In this document: piece after piece, positions 49,834 through 59,275 of the stretch
Numbering within the stretch: the first letter of the stretch is position 1
How the letters are laid out: the number at the start of each line of letters is the position of its first letter
Source of the DNA: Terribacillus aidingensis
GTDB taxonomy: Bacteria; Bacillota; Bacilli; Bacillales; Amphibacillaceae
Assembly: GCF_900215625.1 (NCBI RefSeq)
Contig: NZ_OBEK01000004.1
Location: forward strand, 247,593 to 311,592
Direction of reading: 5' to 3'
DNA length: 64,000 bases
Made by a program: the position numbers and the translations under genes
Notes under the pieces: generated by a model
Told to the model about the DNA's origin: nothing
Database searches by the model: none
What the model saw: only the letters and a program-made list of their open reading frames with translations

Positions 49834-50366
49834 TGTACCTCTCCTTTTAAATAGCTGTGCAGCCATTTAACTTCAGCCAACGCCTTTTCATCATTCATTA
49901 CATCTCCAGGTTTGTTGCCTTCTGCCAAGATATAGTGTGAAAAGTGTATGCCGAGAAGGTCAAACATATGCTGAAACTGCATTATTAAAGGCAGTCCTTT
50001 AAATCGAGGCCTGTCACCGCCAACTGCCAATACAATTGCTTCTATAGGCTTTTTGTGTTTAAAGTCAGGCTGCCTGAAAACGTAGCTCAGCCGATCGAGA
50101 AGTCCTTTTAACTTTCCGGGTATACCATACCAGTAAATCGGTACAGCGAAAACTATTACATCATTCTCCAGCAGGAATTCCAGCAATAGTTTTGCGTGTT
50201 CATCAAGTGATGCCGGCGCATCCTCATGCCGGGAATCCTCATAATCCACCAAATCTAAATCCTTCGTTTCCAGTATATGGGATTCAGTCCCGGCTACGAG
50301 CTTTTCACCAAGCAGCCTGCTGTTGCTGTTTTTACGGGTGCTTCCAATTATCAATCCAATAGTCAC
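49830..50366 (-). CDS. NAD(P)H-dependent FMN reductase-like protein
   Basis: A 178-residue flavodoxin-fold protein. LIIGSTRKNSNSRLL at the N-terminus is the FMN phosphate loop, and VIVFAVPIYWYGIPGKLKGLLDRLSY is the typical central segment of NADPH-dependent FMN reductases. It may supply reduced flavin or reduce quinones or azo compounds. The start is GTG at 50366, about ten bases after AAAGGATGAG. It is divergent from a LysR regulator gene, which is the usual arrangement for control of such reductases. Confidence 0.85.
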   Translation of the reverse strand: MTIGLIIGSTRKNSNSRLLGEKLVAGTESHILETKDLDLVDYEDSRHEDAPASLDEHAKLLLEFLLENDVIVFAVPIYWYGIPGKLKGLLDRLSYVFRQPDFKHKKPIEAIVLAVGGDRPRFKGLPLIMQFQHMFDLLGIHFSHYILAEGNKPGDVMNDEKALAEVKWLHSYLKGEVQ

Positions 50367-50387
50367 GACATCTCATCCTTTCCAATT

Positions 50388-50399
50388 TTTCTATAGAAA
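50388..50399. promoter_or_regulatory. Palindrome in the divergent reductase/LysR intergenic region
   Basis: TTTCTATAGAAA is a perfect 12-base palindrome, 22 bases upstream of the reductase start. A second CTATA-like half-site (CATATATAGG) lies about 20 bases further on. A LysR binding site is plausible. Confidence 0.4.
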
Positions 50400-50479
50400 G
50401 TGTATACTGCATCCATATATAGGAAAAGCTGAATAATTTGATTGTTATCATCGGTAAAATCGATTTAGGAGTGATGTAT

Positions 50480-51367
50480 GTGCATATCAACCATTTAAAG
50501 ACCTTTATAGTAGCAGCAGAAACACTCAATTTCACGAAAACTGCACAGCTGTTGGATTATGCACAATCGAGCGTTACTGCACAGATTAAAGCGCTGGAAA
50601 AGGAGTATGAAGCTGAATTATTTCAAAGGCTTGGCAAGAGGATATACCTTACAGAAGCCGGGGTGAAAATGAAGCATTACGCAAAAAGGATATTAACGCT
50701 GCATGAAGAAATGAAAGAAGAGGTAGGAGCCAGTCTAGCGGAAAAAGGCACGCTCGTGATAGGTGCCTGTGAAAGTCAATGTATTTACCGATTGCCCCAA
50801 TTACTGTATTACATTCGAGAACACTATCCAAAGGTTCAGGTTATATTGAGACCTGTCCCCTCCAGCAGTGCCGCGGAGATGATGCTGCAGGAAGGTGACT
50901 TGGATTTAGCTTTTATTATGGATCGGGAAAAGTCTTATCATTTGCTTGAATCTGTTTCTCTCACTCGCGAGAAAATTGTATTTGTCGGATCATTGCATCA
51001 TCCTTTGGCAAATCAAATAAAAACAAGCCTGGCGGAGATAATGAAGCATCCGCTGATACTGACGGAATCAGGCTGTTCTTATAGAACAGAGTTAGAGCAG
51101 GTTATAAAGGGAAAAAAACTCTATTCAGAGAATGTAATTGAATTTGGCAGTATCGAAGCCATTAAACAATGTGTACTTGCTGGTTTAGGGCTATCTTACT
51201 TACCCCTAATGACTGTGGAGAAAGAATTACAGGAAGGCTCACTTACCTCATTAGCTATAGATGAAACGATCCATCAGCCTACTACAAAGCTGCTGTGGCA
51301 TAAGGACAAACGGCTGTCGCAAGTTATGCGGGATACAATTGAATTTGTTATAAATCAAGCGGGATAG
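50480..51367 (+). CDS. LysR family transcriptional regulator
   Basis: A 295-residue regulator starting HINHLKTFIVAAETLNFTKTAQLLDYAQSSVT-like winged helix (first 60 residues), with the effector-binding domain behind it (LVIGACESQCIYRLP, EGDLDLAFIMD). The GTG at 50480 is eight bases after AGGAG; an ATG at 50474 is too near the ribosome binding site. It probably controls the divergent FMN reductase gene. Its stop lies 12 bases before the glycosylase start, so the two may be cotranscribed. Confidence 0.88.
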   Translation: MHINHLKTFIVAAETLNFTKTAQLLDYAQSSVTAQIKALEKEYEAELFQRLGKRIYLTEAGVKMKHYAKRILTLHEEMKEEVGASLAEKGTLVIGACESQCIYRLPQLLYYIREHYPKVQVILRPVPSSSAAEMMLQEGDLDLAFIMDREKSYHLLESVSLTREKIVFVGSLHHPLANQIKTSLAEIMKHPLILTESGCSYRTELEQVIKGKKLYSENVIEFGSIEAIKQCVLAGLGLSYLPLMTVEKELQEGSLTSLAIDETIHQPTTKLLWHKDKRLSQVMRDTIEFVINQAG

Positions 51368-51379
51368 GAGAGGCTATTT

Positions 51380-52252
51380 GTGTGGGAAAAAGACCTTATC
51401 GGAAAGCATACATACGACTACTATTATTTAATGAAAAGATGGAAAATGGATGAATTAAACGTTGTGGATATGGATGAGCATCTTATAAAGCTTCCGGTTG
51501 TTTTAGGAGATGGATCAAGACATATTGTTCTGCTGCAATTCAGCGGACCGATTACAGCGCCTGCTGTGCGGGTGGCTTCTGCTGATGCTTTAAGAAGTGA
51601 AGAGATCATCTCATGGGTGAAAAACTGGCTGCAATGGGACAGAGATTTGGCAGAGGTTGCCGCCCATTTTGTTGAATCAGATCTGGAACAGCTTTTTTTC
51701 GCGCACGCAGGTACTCCAATCGTAAAAGATACGGACCTCTATTATTGTTTAATGAAGACAATCATTCATCAGCAATTGAATTTAAAGTTCGCTTATACAC
51801 TTACCAATCGTTTTGTAGAAGCGTATGGAACATACGAGGAAGGCGTCTGGTTTTATCCGTCACCGGATCGAATTGCTTCCTTATCATATGAAGACTTACG
51901 CAGCATGCAGTTCTCCCAGCGAAAAGCGGAGTATGTGATTGATACAAGCCGCCTTATTGCAGAAGAGATGCTGGATCTTGGATTATTATCAACTGAATCA
52001 GATGAGACAATTGCAGCAGAACTGACAAAAATTCGCGGTCTGGGGAGCTGGTCTGCTCAGAACTGGATGCTCTCTGGGTTAGGCCGTGAAGACTTATTAC
52101 CAGCTGCTGATATCGGAATTCAAAAAGCGTTGAAGTTTTATGAAGATTTGCCTGCGAAACCAACACCAGCAAGCATTTATGAGCGAGGAGGAAGATGGGC
52201 TCCGTACCGCAGCTATGCGGCTGTAACCCTTTGGAGAAGTATTGAGACCTGA
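51380..52252 (+). CDS. yfjP: DNA-3-methyladenine glycosylase, HhH-GPD type (YfjP-like)
   Basis: A 290-residue DNA repair enzyme of the AlkA class that removes alkylated purines. The helix-hairpin-helix LTKIRGLGSWSAQNWML (about residues 216-232) is followed by the catalytic aspartate in LPAADIGIQKAL. The N-terminal 90 residues form the AlkA-like beta domain. The start is GTG, nine bases after AGGAGAG. Length and context (pdaA nearby) match B. subtilis YfjP. Confidence 0.85.
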   Translation: MWEKDLIGKHTYDYYYLMKRWKMDELNVVDMDEHLIKLPVVLGDGSRHIVLLQFSGPITAPAVRVASADALRSEEIISWVKNWLQWDRDLAEVAAHFVESDLEQLFFAHAGTPIVKDTDLYYCLMKTIIHQQLNLKFAYTLTNRFVEAYGTYEEGVWFYPSPDRIASLSYEDLRSMQFSQRKAEYVIDTSRLIAEEMLDLGLLSTESDETIAAELTKIRGLGSWSAQNWMLSGLGREDLLPAADIGIQKALKFYEDLPAKPTPASIYERGGRWAPYRSYAAVTLWRSIET

Positions 52253-52363
52253 TACTAATATCAAGCTTTATAATTTGGTAACAATTATTAGTGGGAACTC
52301 ACGCCCTCGTCTGCTATAATAGGTGCATTAGTTAAAACAGGCAGCCATTTAGGAGGCGTAAGT

Positions 52364-53944
52364 ATGGAAAGAAAAGATTTGATTGCACCAGAACAGTACA
52401 ACATCGTGAATGAAATGGAGCGATTCGTTACAGATGAAGAACGAAAGGCGCTTATTTGGATGGATGAAGCGGGAATTAAAAAGGAGGTAACGTATAAAAC
52501 GTTATTTCAGGATGTGAACCGCACCGGTAATGTTCTGAAACAGCTGGGCTTGGAAAAAGGCGATGCGATTCTAGTTATGGTACCGCGAGTCGTAGAGGCG
52601 TATCACATTTACGCTGCGGCATTGAAGCTCGGACTTGTAATCATTCCTAGCTCCGAAATGCTGAAAACAAAGGACCTGCAATATCGCATTGATCACGGAA
52701 AAGTGAAAAGCATTATTAGCTATCACGCGTTTACTGAGCAGTTTGAAGCTATTGAAAATCAAGATAGCTTGATTAAGCTTGCTATCGGCGGCTCTGCTGC
52801 GGGCTGGCACAATCTTGAAGCACTAAAAGAAACAGCGTCAGCTGAATTGGAAACAGTACAGACTACAAGAGACGACTTAGCATTGCTGTCTTATACGAGC
52901 GGAACAACAGGTAATCCAAAAGCGGTCGTGCATACACACGGCTGGGGATATGCGCATTTGCGCACAGCTGCTGAAAATTGGCTGTCTGCTTCTGAAGGAG
53001 ATATCGTATGGGCTACAGCTGCACCAGGCTGGCAGAAATGGGTATGGAGTCCGTTCCTTTCTGTATTAGGAACAGGAGCAACCGGCTTCGTTTATATGGG
53101 ACGTTTTGATGCAAAAACGTATCTTTCTCTATTAGAGGACTATAAGATCAATGTACTTTGCTGTACGCCGACCGAGTATCGTCTTATGGCGAAAGTAACG
53201 GATCTTGGCAGCTATAATTTAAATGAGCTGCACAGTGCGGTTTCAGCTGGTGAGCCATTGAACAGAGAAGTAATCGACGTATTTCAAAAGCACTTTAACA
53301 TTATTGTGCGTGATGGGTATGGTCAGACAGAAAGCACATTGCTTTTAGGTATTATGAAAGGCATGGAGCCGAGACCGGGCTCTATGGGTAAACCGACACC
53401 AGGAAATGAAGTAGTTGTCATTGATGAAGATGGGAATAAAGTTAAAACAGGAGAAGTTGGCGATATCGCTTTGAAACTCGACAGTCCTGCCTTGTTCAAA
53501 ACCTACTTCCGTGAGCCGGAACGCCGGACGGCAGCGGAACGCAACGGCTATTTCGTGACGGGTGACCAGGCATCCATTGATGAAGACGGCTACTTCTGGT
53601 TTGAAGGCCGCAGCGATGATATTATCATCAGCTCTGGATATACAATTGGACCATTCGAAGTCGAAGACGCTTTAGTGAAGCACCCTGCTGTTGCAGAATG
53701 TGCTGTCGTAGCAAGTCCAGATGAAATTCGCGGCAACGTCGTCAAAGCATTTATCATTCTGCGCGAAGGTGTAGACGAGAACGAACCAGGTCTGGTGAAA
53801 GAATTGCAAACACATGTGAAAAATACAACTGCACCATACAAGTACCCGCGTAAGATTGAATTCGTTAAAGATCTGCCGAAAACATCTTCTGGTAAAATCA
53901 GACGAGTTGAACTTCGCAACAATGAAAAACGAAACGCGAAATAA
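52364..53944 (+). CDS. mbcS: Acyl-CoA synthetase (MbcS-like)
   Basis: A 526-residue AMP-forming acyl-CoA ligase. The P-loop LLSYTSGTTGNPKAVVHTH, the adenylate motif DGYGQTESTLL, YFVTGDQASIDEDGYFWFEGRSDD and the C-terminal catalytic lysine region LPKTSSGKIRR are intact. The sequence around APEQYNIVNEMERF and IPSSEMLKTKDLQYRI is typical of MbcS, which activates branched short-chain acids such as 2-methylbutyrate as precursors of anteiso fatty acids. The ATG follows TTAGGAGG. A good terminator follows. Confidence 0.85.
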   Translation: MERKDLIAPEQYNIVNEMERFVTDEERKALIWMDEAGIKKEVTYKTLFQDVNRTGNVLKQLGLEKGDAILVMVPRVVEAYHIYAAALKLGLVIIPSSEMLKTKDLQYRIDHGKVKSIISYHAFTEQFEAIENQDSLIKLAIGGSAAGWHNLEALKETASAELETVQTTRDDLALLSYTSGTTGNPKAVVHTHGWGYAHLRTAAENWLSASEGDIVWATAAPGWQKWVWSPFLSVLGTGATGFVYMGRFDAKTYLSLLEDYKINVLCCTPTEYRLMAKVTDLGSYNLNELHSAVSAGEPLNREVIDVFQKHFNIIVRDGYGQTESTLLLGIMKGMEPRPGSMGKPTPGNEVVVIDEDGNKVKTGEVGDIALKLDSPALFKTYFREPERRTAAERNGYFVTGDQASIDEDGYFWFEGRSDDIIISSGYTIGPFEVEDALVKHPAVAECAVVASPDEIRGNVVKAFIILREGVDENEPGLVKELQTHVKNTTAPYKYPRKIEFVKDLPKTSSGKIRRVELRNNEKRNAK

Positions 53945-53975
53945 ATAGAAACTGCGCTAAAGTTAAACAGCGGTG

Positions 53976-54010
53976 CAGGCTGTCGAGTAAATCTCGGCAG
54001 CCTTTTTTGT
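53976..54010 (+). terminator. Terminator of the acyl-CoA synthetase gene
   Basis: Stem GGCTGTCGAG/CTCGGCAGCC, loop TAAAT, then TTTTTT. Confidence 0.9.
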
Positions 54011-54283
54011 TTAGGTTTATTTTTTCGTAAGAAAGTGAATACGGTGAATGAAAGAAAAGAGACGCCGTCAGTTTTAAGAGAGTAAACCGGACAACCTGGA
54101 ATTATGCTGTTCATGCTTTGAAGATAGACAAAGGATGGATTATTTCTCTGCTGTAAAAAGGCCCCCTGTTATGTCTCCTTGAACTAAACCTCTCTTTATA
54201 AATATATCTTTCTCCTATAGAACAGCTACTTCTCCTTCTAACCGCTAATCTAAAATAATGATAAAAAAAGTAATGCAAAAGAC
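54011..54283. other. Non-coding region upstream of clpE
   Basis: About 270 bases with no ORF that has a start signal. A plus-strand frame over 54067-54155 (WNYAVHALKIDKGW) looks faintly protein-like but has no start. Nothing else can be supported. Confidence 0.35.
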
Positions 54284-54312
54284 TTGAAAGTCAAAGAAGG
54301 TCAGACTATAAT
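54284..54312 (+). promoter_or_regulatory. Sigma-A promoter of clpE
   Basis: TTGAAA (54284-54289), 17-base spacer, TATAAT (54307-54312). Confidence 0.85.
54289..54305 (+). promoter_or_regulatory. CtsR box 1 (in the promoter spacer)
   Basis: AGTCAAAGAAGGTCAGA matches the CtsR heptad repeat RGTCAAA-nAn-RGTCAAA with one mismatch and fills the space between -35 and -10. Confidence 0.75.
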
Positions 54313-54322
54313 AGGTTTACAA

Positions 54323-54339
54323 GGTCAAAGATAGTCAAA
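54323..54339 (+). promoter_or_regulatory. CtsR box 2 (downstream of the -10)
   Basis: GGTCAAAGATAGTCAAA, a perfect match to the CtsR consensus, just after the expected transcription start; a further GTCAAA follows. Confidence 0.9.
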
Positions 54340-54399
54340 GTCAAATTGACGCTTGGCCAAATTAAAAAAGATTTAACCTATTGGGGAGGTAATTGTAAT

Positions 54400-56541
54400 A
54401 TGAAATGTCAACATTGTGGTGAACGAGAAGCAAACGTGAACTTGCTAATGCAGTTCAATAACCAAAAACAGCAATTACAGCTCTGCCATACTTGCTATAA
54501 TGAAATAAAAAATACATCTAAAAACCCAGCTGGTTTCGCTTCTAATGGCGGAACAATGGATGATTTCTTTAAAAATATGTTCGGAGGATTTCAGTCCGGT
54601 TCCCAAGCTGGCGGTAATCAGCAAGCACAAGCGGGCGGTAATGGTCGCGGACGCGGCGGATTGCTTGATTCACTTGGTAAAAACGTAACAGACGGTGCAC
54701 GAGCGGGTCTGATTGATCCGGTTATTGGCCGTGAACAAGAAGTGAAACGCGTCATTGAAACACTAAACCGACGTAATAAAAATAACCCAGTTCTAATCGG
54801 AGAACCAGGGGTAGGTAAAACAGCTATTGCAGAAGGACTAGCTTTGCAAATTGTTGAGGGTAATGTCCCTGTGAAGCTGCAAAACAAAGAGATTTACTTG
54901 CTTGATGTTGCATCGCTCGTTGCTAACACGGGAATGCGCGGGCAGTTTGAAGAAAAAATGAAACAGCTCATTTCTGAATTGCAGCAGCGTAAAAATGTCA
55001 TTCTGTTCGTTGACGAAATTCATTTGTTAGTCGGCGCAGGTACTGCTGAGAGCTCACAAATGGATGCGGGGAATATTTTGAAACCTGCACTTGCTCGCGG
55101 TGAACTGCAGTTGATTGGTGCTACAACATTAAAAGAGTATCGTCAAATAGAGAAAGACGCAGCGCTTGAACGCCGTTTCCAGCCTGTCATGGTTAAAGAA
55201 CCGACAACTGATCAGGCGATCGAGATTCTAAAAGGGCTGCAAGAAAAATACGAAGCGTACCATCAAGTTGCTTACAGTGAAGATGCGGTTCATGCCAGCG
55301 TCAACTTGTCTCAGCGCTATATCCAAGATCGTTTCTTGCCGGATAAAGCAATTGACTTGCTAGATGAAGCAGGTTCTCGCATTAACTTGTTAACTGTAAC
55401 AACTGATGAAGATGCTATCCAAACGCGTCTGGCACAAATCTCCAAAGAGAAGGAAGAAGCTGCATCGCGTGAGGATTACGAACGTGCCGCGTATCTTCGT
55501 CAGGAGGAGATCCAGCTAGAACAAAAGCTGGAACAACCGAAGGATGAAGAAAAAGGCAAAGTGACTATTGAAGTCATCCAGCAGATCGTGGAAGAAAAAA
55601 CAGGCATTCCTGTAACGAAGATTCAATCTGAAGAACAAAACAAAATGAAAAACTTGGCTGCCAATTTGTCCAGCAAAGTAATTGGCCAGCAGCAGGCAGT
55701 TGAACGAGTGGCTAAAGCAATTCGACGCAGCCGTGCTGGGTTGAAATCTAAGCAGCGTCCGATTGGATCTTTCCTCTTTGTAGGTCCGACAGGGGTAGGT
55801 AAAACAGAGCTCACCCGAGCATTGGCAGAAGAGATGTTCGGAACGCGCGAATCGTTCATTCGCTTAGATATGAGTGAGTACATGGAACGTCATTCTGTTG
55901 CGAAACTAATTGGTTCTCCTCCAGGATATGTAGGACATGAAGAAGCTGGTCAGCTCACCGAGCGTGTGCGTCGTAATCCTTACACAATCGTACTTTTGGA
56001 TGAGATTGAAAAAGCACATCCGGATGTGCAGCATATGTTCTTGCAAATCATGGAAGACGGTCACTTAACGGATAGCCAAGGCCGGAAAGTCAGCTTTAAA
56101 GATACAGTTATTATCATGACAAGTAATGCTGGTACAGGAGATAAACAGATTTCTGTCGGTTTTACAAATACAAGCAACGAAGCGGTATCTGTTATTGAGA
56201 AGCTTGGCGCTTACTTTAAACCAGAATTCCTAAATCGTTTTGATTCTATTATTAGTTTCGATGAATTAAAAGAGGAAGACCTTGTACAAATTGTCGAGCT
56301 TATGATTGGTGACTTGGCCAACAATATGACAGAAGAAGGTTATCAGCTTGAAGTAACAGAAGCAGCAAAACACTTCTTAGCGAAAAAAGGCTATGACCCG
56401 CGATTTGGTGCCCGCCCATTACGTCGGGTAATCCAAAGTGAAGTAGAAGATAAGATTACTGATTTCATCCTTGAAGAAGAAAATGTAAGCAGTATGGTAG
56501 TAGACGTGGTGGAAGATCAAATTACAGTAGTAAGTAAATAA
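54400..56541 (+). CDS. clpE: Clp ATPase ClpE
   Basis: A 713-residue HSP100 chaperone that unfolds proteins for ClpP. The N-terminus has the ClpE zinc finger, CQHCGE and LCHTCY (residues 3-30), in place of the ClpC N-domain. A glycine-rich linker ([21 protein letters not shown]) leads to AAA module 1 ([18 protein letters not shown]), a UVR-like coiled middle region ([17 protein letters not shown]) and AAA module 2 ([21 protein letters not shown]). The ATG follows GGGGAGG by ten bases. Two CtsR boxes predict heat and protein-stress induction. Confidence 0.95.
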   Translation: MKCQHCGEREANVNLLMQFNNQKQQLQLCHTCYNEIKNTSKNPAGFASNGGTMDDFFKNMFGGFQSGSQAGGNQQAQAGGNGRGRGGLLDSLGKNVTDGARAGLIDPVIGREQEVKRVIETLNRRNKNNPVLIGEPGVGKTAIAEGLALQIVEGNVPVKLQNKEIYLLDVASLVANTGMRGQFEEKMKQLISELQQRKNVILFVDEIHLLVGAGTAESSQMDAGNILKPALARGELQLIGATTLKEYRQIEKDAALERRFQPVMVKEPTTDQAIEILKGLQEKYEAYHQVAYSEDAVHASVNLSQRYIQDRFLPDKAIDLLDEAGSRINLLTVTTDEDAIQTRLAQISKEKEEAASREDYERAAYLRQEEIQLEQKLEQPKDEEKGKVTIEVIQQIVEEKTGIPVTKIQSEEQNKMKNLAANLSSKVIGQQQAVERVAKAIRRSRAGLKSKQRPIGSFLFVGPTGVGKTELTRALAEEMFGTRESFIRLDMSEYMERHSVAKLIGSPPGYVGHEEAGQLTERVRRNPYTIVLLDEIEKAHPDVQHMFLQIMEDGHLTDSQGRKVSFKDTVIIMTSNAGTGDKQISVGFTNTSNEAVSVIEKLGAYFKPEFLNRFDSIISFDELKEEDLVQIVELMIGDLANNMTEEGYQLEVTEAAKHFLAKKGYDPRFGARPLRRVIQSEVEDKITDFILEEENVSSMVVDVVEDQITVVSK

Positions 56542-56544
56542 TTG

Positions 56545-56583
56545 AAAAGAGACTCACGCCCGGAAGCGTGAGTCTCTTTTTTA
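56545..56583. terminator. Bidirectional terminator
   Basis: AAAAGAGACTCACGC/GCGTGAGTCTCTTTT, fifteen pairs, between clpE and the convergent ABC permease gene. Confidence 0.92.
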
Positions 56584-57282
56584 TGCAGCGCGTTCGCCGA
56601 TAGAGGTGCTGGTGCGGATGAAAAACCAGCTGATGGTATAGCAGACAATTGCAATCGCAGCTATTAATCCAAATGCAGGGAGGATGGCTAAGTTCTGGGC
56701 CCACATCAGAAAATCGATGAGCCAATCTTGGCTGGCAGCTGCAACTGTTAATGCAATTAAAGCAATCCCGCTGACAATGGCGCCGCCGAGGAATCCATAC
56801 TTGTAGACAATAATCCCGAGAAAAAAGCCGGCTGCAAAGAAAAACAGCAGAAAAGCGTAGTCGAGCGGCAAGCTGTAAAGGATACTTTTTGGCACGGTAT
56901 TTTCTGCAATGGGCCGGAGGATATTGATATTGTTAATATCGACCGCCCGCAATACACTATACAGTACGAACTGTACAGCAGTAAGGAACATAACCATGAC
57001 CAAACTGATTAGCAAGATAAAAATACCGACAGCTGCATGATAACTTTTTCGTGTGGCACCTCTTTTAATTGCAAATGGAAGACTCTCTTGAATCATTCTG
57101 AAGCCGAAAATAAACATAAAGATATAAGCTGGGGCGGTAATACTGATATACATAACATCACCAACAGTAGCGCCGAGAACTGCTAGTATAGTTATAATCA
57201 GAAGCAAAATAGAACAAAAAATGGTCACTGTACGTCTGCTATCAACTGTAAAGAAATAAAGCAAAGCTTGTATTTGTTTCAT
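56581..57282 (-). CDS. ABC-2 type transporter permease
   Basis: A 233-residue membrane protein with six hydrophobic helices, third gene of a GntR-ABC operon. Helix 2-3 loop contains FAIKRGATRKSYHAAVGIF, the usual coupling region of ABC-2 permeases. Its ATG overlaps the ATPase stop (TAATG), so production is coupled. Probably exports an antimicrobial or lipid-like compound, as is usual for YtrA/BcrA-type operons; the substrate is unknown. Confidence 0.85.
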   Translation of the reverse strand: MKQIQALLYFFTVDSRRTVTIFCSILLLIITILAVLGATVGDVMYISITAPAYIFMFIFGFRMIQESLPFAIKRGATRKSYHAAVGIFILLISLVMVMFLTAVQFVLYSVLRAVDINNINILRPIAENTVPKSILYSLPLDYAFLLFFFAAGFFLGIIVYKYGFLGGAIVSGIALIALTVAAASQDWLIDFLMWAQNLAILPAFGLIAAIAIVCYTISWFFIRTSTSIGERAA

Positions 57283-58142
57283 TATGCATGCACACCTCTA
57301 TTTTCTGTTAAATAAACCATCATATCTTGAAGCGGTACTCCGGAAACTGCCAGATCACCAGTTCGTTTAAGTTCATCAGAGGATAGCAGATAAACTTGTG
57401 TTGTTCCGGCGAAGCTTTTTTCCTTGATAATGTTTTTATCTGATGTAAAGGCTTTTACTTGTGCTGCCGGTCCTGAAATACAATAGCTTTCTGACCGGAG
57501 CTCTTCGGCACTTTTTCGAAGCAAGATACTGCCTTTCCTAAAAATAATAACTTCCTCAAACAAGTTGCTGACTTCGTCTATGAGATGTGTGGAAAGAATG
57601 ATGATGCGGGGGCTGCGTTCGAATTCTTCGAGCAGAACTTCATAAAAATAAGCGCGAGATGCTGCATCGAGCCCGATGTAAGGTTCATCCAGCATTGTAA
57701 CAGATGCATTACTTGCCAGACCGACGATAATGCCTAGTGCAGATTCCATTCCTTTTGAAAGATTTTTTATCCGGCGCTTTTTGTCTAAATCGAAACCTTG
57801 CAGCAGGTCGGCAGCCAATTGTTTATCCCAATTTGTATAAAACATAGAAGCAATCTTTAAGGTTTGTTCAATAGTCAAATCTTTCTTAAAATTATCCGCT
57901 TCTTTGATTAAACAGATGTTCTCCGTAACTGCCTGATTATCAAAAGGCTTCATACCGTTAACGAGTAAATTACCTTGCGTTGGTCTGTCGAACCCAGCCA
58001 GCAGCTGCATGAAGGTAGACTTACCAGCGCCGTTTCGCCCGAGCAGACCGTAAATCTTTGGTTCCGTAATTCGCAAGTCAATCCCTTTTAAAGCTGTCGC
58101 CGTTTTATACACTTTTGTAAGGTTATCCGCGACTATTGTCAT
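57282..58142 (-). CDS. ABC transporter ATP-binding protein
   Basis: A 286-residue ABC ATPase. Walker A GLLGRNGAGKST (about residues 32-43), Q-loop in CLIKEAD, signature NLSKGME (LSKGM in place of LSGGQ), Walker B SVTMLDEPYIGLD and H-loop STHLID are all in place. It starts at 58142 and overlaps the GntR stop by four bases (ATGA). Pairs with the downstream permease. Confidence 0.9.
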   Translation of the reverse strand: MTIVADNLTKVYKTATALKGIDLRITEPKIYGLLGRNGAGKSTFMQLLAGFDRPTQGNLLVNGMKPFDNQAVTENICLIKEADNFKKDLTIEQTLKIASMFYTNWDKQLAADLLQGFDLDKKRRIKNLSKGMESALGIIVGLASNASVTMLDEPYIGLDAASRAYFYEVLLEEFERSPRIIILSTHLIDEVSNLFEEVIIFRKGSILLRKSAEELRSESYCISGPAAQVKAFTSDKNIIKEKSFAGTTQVYLLSSDELKRTGDLAVSGVPLQDMMVYLTENRGVHA

Positions 58143-58498
58143 CTTTGTTCCTCCTCTTTGAGCATGCGAATAATTTCTTCCTCGGCAATATGCAGTTTCG
58201 TTGCTTCTTGTTTCAGGGGGATAATATAAGCGTTAAAGAACTGTTGTTTCCGTTTCTCTAAAAGTATCTCCTGTGCTGTTTCTGTGACAAACATACCAAC
58301 GCCTCTCTTCTTAAATAATATACCTTCGTCTACAAGCTGATTAATTCCTTTACCTGCAGTTGCTGGATTGATTTTGTAATGCTGGGCAAATTCATTAGTC
58401 GATGGAACTCGTTCGCCGATAGGAATGGACCCGTTGAGAATGGAGTCTTCGAGCTGTTCTTTAATTTGGAGAAAGATTGGTTTTGCATCATCAAGCAT
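58139..58498 (-). CDS. GntR family regulator, YtrA type
   Basis: A 119-residue repressor with the GntR winged helix (PIFLQIKEQLEDSILNGSI, then GERVPSTNEFAQHYKINPATAGKGI) and a short C-terminal helical tail, which is the YtrA subfamily design. Members repress their own ABC transporter operon and respond to envelope-active peptides. The ATG at 58498 follows GGAGAGG by nine bases; an upstream ATG at 58537 has no ribosome binding site. Confidence 0.88.
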   Translation of the reverse strand: MLDDAKPIFLQIKEQLEDSILNGSIPIGERVPSTNEFAQHYKINPATAGKGINQLVDEGILFKKRGVGMFVTETAQEILLEKRKQQFFNAYIIPLKQEATKLHIAEEEIIRMLKEEEQR

Positions 58499-58542
58499 CT
58501 TTCTGATCCTCTCCTTTCTTTCGGGTAGTTGGTTCATTACTC

Positions 58543-58563
58543 ATGTAACTAACTATATAACTC
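58543..58563. promoter_or_regulatory. Possible operator of the GntR-ABC operon
   Basis: ATGTAACTAACTATATAACTC contains repeated AACTA/ATAACT half-sites and lies about 45 bases upstream of the regulator start. The symmetry is imperfect. Confidence 0.35.
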
Positions 58564-58589
58564 GTTTTTTAGAAAGTCAACCAATTTTT

Positions 58590-58628
58590 GGAGAAAATAA
58601 AAAAACAGTGCATTTGCCTGCACTGTTC
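58590..58628 (-). terminator. Terminator of the signal peptidase gene
   Basis: Minus strand stem AACAGTGCA/TGCACTGTT with a six-base loop, then TTTTTTATTTT. Confidence 0.85.
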
Positions 58629-58643
58629 GTCAACTCAACTTAT

Positions 58644-59195
58644 TTAATTGGTCAATCCGATTTGCGGGATAGGATAATAACGAAACTTTACTTCCCCGAT
58701 GACGGAGCTTTGTGGGATAAGGCCAAACATCCTGCTGTCTTTACTATTTTTGCGATTGTCTCCCATGACGAACAGGTAACCATCAGGAATTGTATTTTCC
58801 CCGATGACGTCACGAAGTTTAAAATTATTCGTAAATAAAGTATCACCCTGCATTGATTTTTTCATCTCATTCAAGTAGGGCTCTGCATACTTCTTGCCAT
58901 TAACATAGAGTACGTCATTTCTGTACTCAATTGTGTCTCCCGGAATTCCGATGACGCGCTTCACATAACTTGCTTCTTCATTAGGAGCACGAAAGACGAT
59001 TTCATCGAAACGTTTGATATCTCCGATTCTGCTAATGATAATCTTGTTCTGGTCTTCCAGTGTTGGTGCCATTGATTCACCATAAACAGTACTCGGAAAA
59101 TAGAAATAAGAACGAAAAATGAACAAGACTGCGATGACAATGCCAAGCGGCAGCAGCACAGCATATAGCCTGCGTCTAGCTTTCAGGGAAAGCAC
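58644..59195 (-). CDS. sipS: Type I signal peptidase
   Basis: A protein of about 180 residues that removes Sec signal peptides. One N-terminal membrane helix (LYAVLLPLGIVIAVLFIF), then the catalytic serine in YGESMAPTL, the lysine general base in ASYVKRVIGIPGD and the C-terminal MGDNRKNSKDSR box. The start is uncertain: a GTG at 59195 overlaps the AAAAGGAGG ribosome binding site, while a CTG at 59186 is at the ideal eight bases (giving LKARRRLYAV). I give the longer form. Gene symbol follows the B. subtilis SipS type; other paralogues are possible. Confidence 0.88.
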   Translation of the reverse strand: MLSLKARRRLYAVLLPLGIVIAVLFIFRSYFYFPSTVYGESMAPTLEDQNKIIISRIGDIKRFDEIVFRAPNEEASYVKRVIGIPGDTIEYRNDVLYVNGKKYAEPYLNEMKKSMQGDTLFTNNFKLRDVIGENTIPDGYLFVMGDNRKNSKDSRMFGLIPQSSVIGEVKFRYYPIPQIGLTN

Positions 59196-59235
59196 CTCCT
59201 TTTGAACTAGTGTATCACAGGAATAGGGTATATAG

Positions 59236-59267
59236 AAAAAACCGGAGTTATCTTAACTCCGGTTTTA
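59236..59267 (-). terminator. Terminator of the glycosyltransferase gene
   Basis: Stem AAAACCGGAGTTA/TAACTCCGGTTTT with a three-base loop, then a T-run on the minus strand. Confidence 0.88.
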
Positions 59268-59275
59268 CACTGCGT

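Noticed and set aside
53590-54114. 174-codon minus-strand ORF spanning the end of mbcS and its terminator
   Set aside because: It is antisense to a well-supported gene and its terminator, with no ribosome binding site or family likeness.
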